A stretch of 64,000 bases of DNA, from positions 1-64,000 of the forward strand of contig JASANC010003260.1 in assembly GCA_030248135.1 (NCBI GenBank), read 5' to 3'. Positions within the stretch are counted from its first letter, which is position 1, and the number at the start of each line of letters is the position of its first letter. A program made the position numbers and the translations under genes. The notes beneath the pieces were generated by a model. That model saw nothing but the letters and a program-made list of their open reading frames with translations. It did not search any database and was not told where the DNA came from. Shown piece after piece: positions 23,501 to 35,500 of the stretch. This DNA is from Theristus sp. LFF4_11. Lineage: Eukaryota > Nematoda > Chromadorea > Monhysterida > Xyalidae.

Positions 23501-26500
23501 TCGCCAGACTTCTTTACGTACGTTCTAGACGCGAATTACCTATTCTGAAAAGTTGGTTACTTATTCTTCTGTCTCCTTTTTTTTTTTCAGCTATGTAATC
23601 AATATGTGTTCGCCCTTTCAATTTTTACCTGCAACATTTTGACAGGTGAACAAAAATGTTTCCTGGGGTAATTCCATCCGGAGATTTTGCAAATTGGGTT
23701 AATTTTTTACCCAGACCCTGTTTTTGGGTAAAAAATTGGGTATTTTTAAAAGTCCGCAGGGTTTTCACCTGGTTTTAAGTGTTCGCCCTTTCAATTTTTG
23801 TCTAAAATTGTTTCATAACCGAACAAAATAGTTTCCTAGGGTAATTTCATCCGTAGATTTTGAAAATCTAATTACTTTTTTGCCCCGACTATTTTTTGGG
23901 CAAAAAATTGGGCACTTTCAAAAGTTCGGAGGTTTTGACCTGGTTTCAAATGTCGCCCTTTCAATTTTTGTCTGAAATTGTTTCATAACCAAACAAAAAC
24001 GTTTCCTGGGGTAATTGCAGCTGTAGATTTTGAAAATCTGGTTACTTTTTTCCCCCGGCCCTTTTTTGGGTCAAAAATTGGGCAATTTTTGTCTAAAGTT
24101 GATTCATAACCGAACAAAATAGTTTCCTGGGGTAATTTTATCCGTAGATTTAAAAAATCCAATTACTTTTTTGCCCCGACCATTTTTTGGGCAAAAAATT
24201 GGGCATTTTCAAAAGTTCGGAGGTTTTGACCTGGTTTCAAATGTCGCCCTTTCAATTTTTGTCTGAAATTGTTTCATAACCAAACAAAAAAGTTTCCTGG
24301 GGTAATTGCAGCTGTAGATTTTGAAAATCTGAATACTTTTTTGCCCCGGCCCCTTTTTGGGTTAAAAATTGGGCAATTTTTGTCTAAAGTTGTTTCATAA
24401 CCGAACAAAATAGTTTCCTGGGGTAATTTCATCCGTAGATTTTAAAAATCCAATTACTTTTTTGCCCCGACCATTTTTTGGGCAAAAATTGGGCATTTTC
24501 AAAAGTTCTGAGGTTTGACCTGGTTTCAAATGTCGCCCTTTCAATTTTTGTCTGAAATTGTTTTATAACCGAACAAAAAAGTTTCCTGAGGTAAGTGCAG
24601 CTGTAGATTTTAAAAATCTTGTTACTTTTTTGCCCCGGCCCTTTTTGGGTTAAAAATTGGGCATTTTTTGTCTAAAGTTGTTTCATAACCGAACAAAATA
24701 GTTTCCTGGGGTAATTGCAGCTGTAGATTTTGAAAAATTGGTTACTTTTTGCCCCTGCCTTTTTTTGGGTCAAAAATTGGGCAATTTTTGTTTAAAGTTG
24801 TTTCATAACCGAACAAAATAGTTTCCTGGGGTAATTTTATCCGTAGATTTAAAAAATCCAATTACTTTTTTGCCCCGACCATTTTTTGGGCAAAAAATTG
24901 GAGTTTTCAAAAGTTCGGAGATTTTGACCTGGTTTCAAATGTCGCCCTTTCAATTTTTGTCTGAAATTGTTTCATAACCGAACAAAAAAGTTTCCTGGGG
25001 TAATTGCAGCTGTAGCTTTTGAAAATCTGGTTACTTTTTTGCCCCGACCTTTTTTGGGTCAAAAATTGGGCAATTTTTGTTTAAAGTTGTTTCATAACCG
25101 AACAAAATAGTTTCCTGGGGTAATTTCATCCGTAGATTTTAAAAATCCAATTACTTTTTTTGCCCCGACCATTTCTTGGGCAAAAATTGGGCATTTTCAA
25201 AAGTTCTGAGGTTTTGACCTGGTTTCAAATGTCGCCCTTTCAATTTTTGTCTGAAATTGTTTCATAACCGAACAAAAAAGTTTCCTGGGGTAAGTGCAGC
25301 TGTAGATTTTGAAAATCTGGTTACTTTTTTGCCCCGGCCCTTTTTGGGTTAAAAACTGGGCATTTTTTGTCTAAAGTTGTTTCATAACGGAACAAAATAG
25401 TTTCCTGGGGTAATTGCAGCTGTAGATTTTGAAAAAATTGGTTACTTTTTGCCCAGGCCGTTTTTGGGTCAAAAATTGGGCAATCTTTGTCTAAAGTTGT
25501 TTTATAACCGAACAAAATAGTTTCCTGGGGTAATTTCATCCGTAGATTTTAAAAATCCAATTACTTTTTTGCCCCGACCATTTTTGGGCAAAAATTGGGC
25601 ATTTTCAAAAGTTTGGAGGTTTTAACCTGGTTTAAAATGTCGCCCTTTCAATTTTTGTCTGAAATTGTTTCATAACCGAACAAAAAAAGTTTCCTGGGGT
25701 AATTTCAGCCGTAGATTTTGAAAATCCGGTTACTTTTTTGACCCAACCTTTTTTGAGTTAAAAATTGGGCAAATTTTGTTTAAAGTTGTTTTATACCCGA
25801 ACAAAAAGTTTCCTGGGGTAATTTCATCCGTAGATTTCGAAAATCCAATTTTTTTGCCCCGACCATTTTTTGGGCAAAAAATTGGGCATTTTCAAAATTT
25901 TGGAGGTTCTGACCTGATTTCAAGTGTCGCCCTTTCAATTTTTGTCTGAAATTGTTTCATAACCGAACAAAAAAGTTTCCTGGGGTAAGTGCAGCTGTAG
26001 ATTTTAAAAATCTGATTACTTTTTTGCCCCGGCCCTTTTTGGGTAAAAATGGGATTTTTTAAGTAATCTTGAATATTACACAGTGGGTTAAAACCCCTGG
26101 CCTACACCAACAGGACGAATACAATGCGTAGCAACCCTCAAATTCAAGCACATAATTAGTTGAAACAAACAAAATTAGAAAAACGGCAACCAAATGACCA
26201 AAGTCGTGACGATTCGGGCGAATCAGCCGTGGAAACTTGGCGAGATCGGTCCAAAAACAAAAAAAAAACAGGAGATCTGTGGAGTCCAGGGTAATTCAAT
26301 GCGCTGATCAGGGATTTTTGGGTTACATTTCTTAAGGAAGCACAGTTTTAGATACTGAATCGTGACAATTTCGGGTAAATCAGCCGTGGAACCTGACGGG
26401 CGACATCTCTCCAAAACGAAAAATGAAATCAGTGTAATCGCTGTAAGCCGAATGGGAAGTTCGGAAGAACGGATGCCCAACGCATTCTGAGTTTTGTCCG

Positions 26501-29500
26501 ATTTTGGGACTTATGTAAAAGTTAGAATATTATCTAAAAATGCGGAGGACGCATGTAAAAGGAGGAATATGGCTTTGTGTAAGCAGTGAGAAACTTTTTT
26601 GCTTCACAACTATTTTCAAGTTTCTGATGTGGCACACGGATACAAGTACATAAGAGCCATATTTTTGCGCCGTTTATTCATTATTTCGGTTGCACATGGT
26701 AGCCCTCTTACTTTTTCGACAAACGAAGTTTCTAAATTCGATGAATTTCTAGCAAATAGTAACATAAAGCTGCCAAATTAAAGACAACATCTTCGATCAC
26801 TGACACTGCTTTGCCAAGGACAAAGCGTTGCGCAGAGGCATTGGCGAAGACACTGTCCCCTTCTTGTGGCGAAGGCAATGTCCCCTTCTTGTGGCGCACG
26901 CAATGGCTCACGGAACGGACGGTTCAGCCAATATCCACACTCCTCCTATGTACATACAACAATCCACAGGACTTTGGTACCTTCGGGTTTTTTGGAATTG
27001 GGGAGGAAAGTGAAAATTAACGGAAGACAACACCTTTTTGTCACGGGTATGTATGACCTATTTTTTAAACGTGTCCCACTGAAATGACGTCATGTGCCGC
27101 CAAACATGCGCTTCCCGTTCACTGCAAACCAGACTTTCCGTTTAGCCAATTTCTTTCCGTAAACAAATGGTGAATGTCGAATCGGTCACACCAAACTGAA
27201 ATTTTAGTGCCTGTACTTTGACAAACGGGCGTTTTTAAACCAAATGACGTCATTTTAGTCCGGACACGTTTGAATAAATCCACAGTACCTACATAGCTGT
27301 GCGTACGTCATCAACAATAAAGCTTATCTGCAGCAACGCTTTGAAGTCTCTAATTTTTTGTTTCTGCACAGGTTTGCAGAATTTCGCACATGCTGTGATT
27401 TCACACTAAGCTGAAGAGGACAAGTGAAAAACGCTTTGAAGGTTTTTAGGTTTTTCATTAAAACAAACGCGGCGCAAAAATATAGCTCTTATGTACTTGT
27501 ATCCGTGTGCCACATCAGAAACTTGAAAATAGTTGTGAAGCAAAAAAGTTTCTCACTGCTTACACAAAGCCATATTCCTCCTTTTACATGCGTCCTCCGC
27601 ATTTTTAGATAATAAATGAAGTGTCGAATTGGTAAATAGAAATAGGACGAAGGTCCCACTCCCACCTGCGCTCATTTCAGAGCTACTAAAAGCCTGTGTG
27701 TTTCGGGTGTTTTTTTCCTTGATAAAAGGCTTGCGAAGCCTTAGGTAACCTACAGAAGTCGGTTGCCAATACAAGTGAATTGTGCAATAACAAAACAACG
27801 TCGCACAACTGAGTAATGAAGATGTTTAGTGGGTGTCCTAAAGCTTCGCGACTTTAATTGGAGTCATGTCGTGTAAGAACGTGTCAAGACCATTTGCATA
27901 AGCTTTTCTGATGTAAGTTTGCCTAACACTGACAGTGACTGCTCGTTACGATCAGTGAATCATTTGATTTGTTTGCTACTAATATGACAACATCTGACTA
28001 CAAGTAAATCGAATGAAAACAAATACAAAACCGTTTATTTCAGTGTTCTTTAATGCAGGTATCAGAAATAGCAGAATTGCGTGAAAGCAACAAACACCCT
28101 GTAGTGGCAAAGTTGCGGCTGCATCTTATAAGGTGCATTGTTTGTGGCAAAGTTGCATGCATGCAGGCACAATTACCAGCAGTTATACCAGTGGCAAAGA
28201 TGCGGCCTTTTTTTAGTGGCAAAGTTGACACACAATCCGTGGGTGCGGGACGTCCCGGGGGACACAGTGCACACCGGACACATTGTTTCCAGCGTGGGGG
28301 GGGGCAACTTTGCCACTAAAAAAAGGCCGCATCTTTGCCACTGGTATAACTGCTGGTAATTGTGCCTGCATGCATGCAACTTTGCCACAAACAATGCACG
28401 TTATAAGATGCAGCCGCAACTTTGCCACTACAGGGTGTTTGTTGCTTTCACGCAATTCTGCTATTTCTGACACCCGCATTAAAGAACACTGAAATAAACG
28501 GTTTTGTATTTGTTTTCATTCGATTTACTTGTAGTCAGATGTCATATTATTTAGCAAACAAATCATTTCATTTGTATTGGCAACCGACTTCTGTAGGTTA
28601 CCTAAGGCTTCGCAAGCCTTTTATCAAGGAAAAACACCCGAAACACACAGGCTTTAAGTAGCTCTGAAATGAGCGCAGGTGGGAGTTCGACCTTCGTCCT
28701 ATTTCTATTTACCAATTCGACATTTCATTTATTCTTACAAACAATTTATTTCAGTGCTGTAAATTTCAACACCCAGTAGTGGCAAAGTTGCGATTATTAG
28801 CAGTTATATACCAGTGGCAAAGATGCGGCCCCTTTCTAGTGGCAAAGTTGACCAAGTACCGTTGATCCCCTACAATCTAGAGTTTGACTGTACGTACGCT
28901 TCTTCTTCTAGGCGACCGTAATCGCGCAAGTGGAGGCGGTCGAGGCCCACGACGACGACGAGCGAAACCGAGACTCCGCCCACGGATCCCCTAAAGCGAC
29001 GAAAGTGCTCGTCTCACCGGAGGCGCAGACGATACTCGAGCGAAACGCGCAATTGTTTGCGGTGACGTTGAACGGCGACCACGACAAACCGGACACTCGA
29101 TCCGAGCATTCGCAGAACGAGCAGAACGAACAGCGGGAGCTGGCGACAAAACAGGCGGCAAAGCGGGACACTGGCGAGGCGGCGAAGAAGGCGGTGTCGG
29201 CGGGTGGGGCCGCCGAACGGCGGGACGAAATGGAACCGCCCGGTCGGGACAGTGCGCCGCAGTCATCCGCGGACGAAGAGGAAAAGGCCAAGAATGTGGA
29301 CGACGTGACCGAGGAGCCGATCGCGCGCGTGCTACGCCCGACCGTCGTGCATCAGGGCTCGTCGAGGCCGACGGACTTTGAGCCGCTTGCCGCCTGGAAT
29401 GCGTTGGACGTGCAGCGGGCGGTGCAGGTTGGAAGTGAAACTTGATTGAATGTTTTTTTGAAATTAGAGTTGATGAATTTGTTTATTGTACGCCACGAGA

Positions 29501-32500
29501 TAAACTGGATCGAATAATTTTATTCACGGCATAACCAGTGTGTCTTTTTAAAATCATGATTTTAAAATTTTAAAACTAACCAACCAACCAGTTACGGTCA
29601 AGGTCAACCATGGTTGAATGCCCCCACCACCAGAACATTTCAGTTTTTTTTAAATTAAAAAACAATCTTTTTCACTGTCAAGGCGCGCCTACCGTCACAA
29701 GACGACCAATCAGACTCGGCGCCCTCGTGCAGTCACCACACAGTGCACGAGCAAATTCACGTGCACCTTCGGCCGCAACTTTGCCGTCCGTCGCCGACCG
29801 AGTCGCAACAGTCGGAGCCGCTCTACGGAGTCGGCTATGAGCAACAGTTGCCAGAGTTCAAAAAGCGCTTGATTGAGACTGATGCTTTCGACGTGAAACA
29901 CGCCGTGCGCAGTGGTGAGGCGGCTTTTTTTACATTCAGCACACAACGCAGTTTCTCAAAAAACACAAAAAAATGAACAAACATCTTGAGAAACCACTGT
30001 TAATGACGCTGAAAGATGGTTTTGGAAGACCTCTTCTGCTGTCAGTCAGTGGCTGTCCGCAAAGCAGAGATTAGGTTTGAACTAAAGCTAATAATAGGTA
30101 ATTATTGGTGATTTGACGTGATAATTATTGTGTTAATTGGAGTTCTGTACCTATATAACCATACTAATCCAGTATTCTGGGTCTCTCGAAAAACGACTGA
30201 ACGAGGACCACAAGATCGTTTGTGGTGAGTCGACAAGCACGATCATCGTCACCTTCTGTGGAGTCAGATACGCTACTGTTCGTCTGTTGATAGTCGCTTT
30301 ATGCCCCGTGAGGTGCGACTATTCGTCAGCAATGGCTCGCCGTCCAGATCAACAAAAGAGGCAAATCGTCTATCGACAGGAAGAATTCGACAGATACGAC
30401 GTGTTTTATTTCTCCGACTACTTCCAAAGTCCGGAGCCCGTCCACAGAGCCGCCGACCGCTACATGACGCACTATTTTTACGGAGCGTCGGTTTCAAAAG
30501 AGCAACGGCGTCGTCTATTCAGCATCCCGTTGCCGCAGCTCGTCGTGTGGCTTTTACCGAAGATGATGACGGCCGAAGAACCGAATGAGAAACATCAGGC
30601 AGTTGAGATCCCCGTCGAAGCGGCTGAGAAACGCAAAGTTGAACGAATCAAAGTGGCGCGGTGCAAGAACGTGCGCAAGAGAAGAATGAAAGCAGCACCG
30701 ATGAGCAACGTCGAAATGTTGAAGAATTTCAAAAAGGAAGCGACCAAAGAAGCGCCGATGATGCAAAACGAAGAGCATGTGGTTCGTTTGAAGACGGAAG
30801 ACGCGATGCACGGCTATGAAGTGAAAACAGCAGCCGCAACGAGTCGAGAGGTTGTGCCGATCAAGGCAGCAGCGCCATCAAGTGTCACCGAGTTCAAGGC
30901 GTGTGTCGTTGAGGAAGTCGCACCGAAACGCCTCGTGTTCCATGAAGTTGGTTTCGTGCCGATGACGCCGATAAACAATCACCAGCAGCAAACGTCCTGC
31001 TGGTCAACTGAGATGTGCCTGTGCTGGCGTGATGTTCGTCCGTCCAAGGTGTCGCAACACGGTGAAGTGCGCGGTGATCCAATGCGTCTACGCAACCAGT
31101 GGCTCGGTCGTCATGTGCGCTGTTCCGGCGTCCGCTCTCCCTCAGTGTCGTCCGTCGTGTGCCACTCACAATGTTGGCTCGTCATGATGATGTTTGGTCG
31201 ACGTGTGCGTTCGTCAGCATTTCGATCACCAAGTGATAAAATTTATACCAAGAATGATCTTTTACCACCATGATATGTGATACGCTTTCCACTACTTTTT
31301 CTTCTGTTTGTAGGGGGAAGAAGCTAATAATAGGTAATTATTGGTGATTTGACGTGATAATTATTGTGTTAATTGGAGTTCTGTACCTATATAACCATAC
31401 TAATCCAGTATTCTGGGTCTCTCGAAAAACGACTGAACGAGGACCACAAGATCGTTTGTCTAATTTGACAAAAAACATCCCATCCGCCTCCACTGAAACA
31501 CATCCGCACATTTGCCCATCTTTTCACAGATTCCAACAAGCGCCACCCGCAAACAGCCGCGCCCGTCTGCCAGCAGCAACAGCAGCAGCCAATCAGCAAT
31601 CAACACGAGTTTCCACCGCCAACCAATCATCATAGCGCTCGAGACACCGAGCAGGAGCAGAGTCGATCGCGACTGATGGGCATGAATGAAGGCAAAACAC
31701 AATCGGGTGGCGGTTTCACTGGCAGCACATCGAAAATCAAAACCGGCAATGGCGACATGAGCGACATCGACTTCAGCTGGGTGAACGATTTGGAGAATCG
31801 AATCAAGCGGGAACAGAACCACGGTGTGAAACGGTACCCTAGCGAACGGGCACTACGACGCATCCCGCCGGACGCATTTATGGACGAGGCGGTGAGCGGT
31901 TTTTTTGTTTTTTTCTCGTTTTTGGTTATTTTGCTCGAAATGTTGAGATGGTTCAGTGGTCCGAGGCGAGGCGCCAGGCACAACGTGAGTTCAAGTCCCA
32001 CTCCAGGTGTTGTGCTTTTTCGGTCGAATTTAGCTGATTGAACACATTTTAATTAGTATAATTCGATATTTTGGTTGCAAGTTTCATGAGTTGACGAAAC
32101 ACTTTTACTTTGGAAGTTTCTTGTCGTTTGATCGATGGAACCATTAATAAAAAAACTGCACCACAACACCGCTTCTGATATGCAAATCAAACAGCAAACC
32201 ACACCATAAACCAGAAAACCGGTGTCCACTTTCAATACTTTTTTATTTATCTATCCCACCAGCCTCTAAAATGCGCCCACCTGGCGCTTGAGACAACAAA
32301 ACCTTTTTCCAGAGATTGTTCCGAGCGAACATGTGATATTCAGAGAAATAGAAAACTAAAAATAACGCAACACTACAGAAAACCGCCATTTGTTCAACCT
32401 ACATTTTATAATTTATCTTTTTTTTAAATACAGATATCACATGGATTTGCGAAAAATCATGTGAGCACCGCAAAAAAAGAGCAACATAAAACAAACAGAG

Positions 32501-35500
32501 TGAAATTTGTAATGTCTCGAATCATGCAGATGAATAAAAGTGCACGAAAATGTTCAGCATTCTTTTCACTTGGATTGAATTGAAATACGCATAATTGCCT
32601 TCCTCTGCGCCATTTATCAATGTTTAATGAAACACGCATTTCTGTGTCAGGCAAAAAAAACGCGTTGATTGTTGGTGACTAAAATTCAAAGTTACAGTAT
32701 TGAGATTTCTTTGAAACTACAGTCTAACTCTGTAACATATCCAACTAGCTGATTGGTTGGTGATCACATCTTGCATGCATTCTGTGCAAACCAAACTCCG
32801 CCTCCACATCCACAGCAATCCAAGCACAAGATGCATGCATCAACCAATCAGCTCTGTAGTTGGATATGTTATAGAGTTAACGAGGTTTGACTGTAAGTAA
32901 AAACGCTTTTAAAAATGACCACCACCAAATCCGACAATCTTTACGACAATATTGATTCGACAAACGCGAGCCGCAACGCAACTCTGAGGAAGACGTTCTA
33001 CCAGGAACGATTGGAACGCACGCGAACCCATAAAACCGTGATTCAACAGCGCATACGCGAAAAACAGAACCAACTGAACAAACTGATTCAAAGTAACGGC
33101 GCCAAAACGGACCTGGAAACAACCGACAACCATTTCAACACTCAGGATACCACCTCCGCCGCCGCCCATCACGATCGTGTTTCGCCGGACACTGAAATGC
33201 CGGCGCGCTTCTTCGGCATGTACGAAACAGTGGCGCTGAAAAACGGCCAACAGAACGCCGATCGAAGTTTGATCATTCCAAAAGCGGAGGACGATTTCAA
33301 TCGGCCAATCACCAGTGAACCGATGAATGAGGGTCATTCACTGATTGGTGGCGGCCAGACTGCTGGTCAAGACGAGCAACAGGGCGACTCGGTGCGCGCG
33401 AAAGCGTTGATGTTTGAACGGCAGGCGCAGATCACTGGTTGGAATGGTTTTTCATTTTTTATTGCAAAATTTTTGAGGATCATCGCTATTATTGTGCTTT
33501 TTTGTGATCGGCTATTTCATGTTATAGTTATAAGGCAGTATTTAGTGATTTATGGAAGCTTGTAATTTATCGCAACGTTGTCTGTTGTTGCGACATAGCA
33601 TAGCCCACAGACAGTCCAAAAATTTTGTTTTTAAATTCTGGTAATTTGAGGTTGTGAACTTTAACGTGAAAAGCATATGCTGATTGACTGGCTGACGTGC
33701 GGTGCGTCACTTTTTTTTACCTAAATTCAAAAAAAAATTACCCGAATCCGAATCCGAGTCCAAAAACTGCAGAACAACACCGACGCGATGAGGAGATTCG
33801 ACGGCAGCAGCAGGCCGCGCGACGGTCGACGTCCGTGCCGCGGCCGGGCAGCGCGGTGCTCGCGGGCACAACGCCCGCCGATTTCTATCATTCAAACGGC
33901 TATCTCGCAGATGAAAGTGGACGGTCGGTGTTGTTAATGGAAACGATTACTTTAATGTCTGTCAATTCAAAATGATGTCGGAGTATAGGTTTGATTGATT
34001 GATTGATTTGATTCGACACATTGCAAGTGTCATGCATATGCACAAGGAAATCCAATTCCCAGACCAACAAAGCCGGGCACGTAGCCAATAGGAATAATAG
34101 GACTCCGAATTAAATCTGAATTGCTATGTCCTGAACTCAAAACTCAAACACAAAACTTGAAGCTCGTGTCCAAGTTGCGGTGTCCGACGCACTGATGAGT
34201 CAATTTGGGCGCCGCAGTAAGCGTCTACCATACGGTGATGCCGCAAACAGACGGCAAATTTCCCGTTCTGTAATGAGGAATCACGAGACAAAACTAAAGG
34301 AGCATTCATGAAGCAGTACTTGGTGACCGCATAGCTAGACGTTTTAACACACAGCTACGCGTCACTGCTTCATGAATGCCGCTTAATACGACTGTGTTAC
34401 AGCTCCAGTCGTCACGAACGACACATGCACGGCCAGCATCGGTATGCGAGCGCGGTCGCGATGCATCGAGCGAATGAGACGGACGAGAGCGGGCTAGTGA
34501 TCAGTGGCCATGTTGCTACTAACGGCTACCACCACCAGCCGGCCATCAACAGCAGTCACTACTACTATCAGCAGCAGTACAACAGCAACGAGCAGGCGGC
34601 CGCGCACATCTCCAGTCGGTTGCGGTCGGCCGAACCTGCACCGCCCGTCGGCGGGCCGAGCGAACGAAAGATTCGGGTGCAGTGACTTTTAGTTTTCCCG
34701 CGCGGTTTTCTTACCTCAAATATTATCATACCTTTTAGTTTTGCGACTCAATGTGTTTTTTGCGAATATGTAGAGAAAGGAAATTAGTTTCGTGCTTGAA
34801 GCGGCAATTCAAAATTACCCATGTGGTGAGCCGATCGTACCTCAAGGAGTCGGTCACTTCACCATTTTATAAATTGCCGCGTCAAGTCCTCACGCTTGAA
34901 AAGGGTATCCTAACAGGCGTCTAATGTCCCCTTAATGCCAAGCGTGGTGGCCAAGTTTTCACTTTGATTTTTGAACACCGCGGGACAAGACACTCAGAGT
35001 CCCTAGCGGACACGACTCCAGAGTCACCTGTTCGTACACTTCATTTAGCGGGCTTAGTTACGGTACCGTTTGTGCCCGTTTTCCAGGCGCACCGCCCGCA
35101 CCACGGTGCGCATCCGGCGCGCTCACACTCGCCGGGCGCCTCGAGCACGGCGTCCAGCCACAGTGGGCCCGCAGCGGTGCGTCACGTGCGCGACTCGCGA
35201 CTGGCCGCTTATGACACGCGCATCGGCAACACGGTGCACTCGCACGGCGGGCGCCACGCGGGCGCGACGAAACTGAACAGCAACAATGGCGAGACGAGCG
35301 CGAACGCGACTCGCAACGGCCCGGCGAACGCCAGCATTCAGGCGGCGCGGCGCTACGACGCCACGGAGTACTACTTGCGGAATGTGATGCCGGAGCGTCA
35401 GCGGAACGTCGACAAGCAGACGGCGAAAATGTACTACAAGAATGGTGGCGTCGTCGCGGAAATCGGCCAAAACAACAACAACAACAACAACAACGGTATT

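Larger units (their letters stand above)
23186..28860. mobile_element. Composite element bounded by 130-bp inverted repeats
   Basis: The left arm 23186-23314 (GGTACTTGGTCAACTTTGCC to TTGTTTGTAAGAA) is nearly the exact reverse complement of the right arm 28732-28860. Both arms carry repeated CAACTTTGCCAC motifs about 35 and 50 bp apart. The 5.4-kb interior holds a satellite and two further inverted-repeat elements and no recognisable transposase. The whole lies inside intron 3 of the disordered-protein gene. It may be one old element expanded by insertions, or two solo elements of one family in opposite orientation. Confidence 0.7.

Noticed and set aside
28040..28492. Pairs of near-identical short proteins encoded on opposite strands
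   Set aside because: They arise because the two arms of the foldback element are reverse complements, so any frame in one arm reappears on the other strand.
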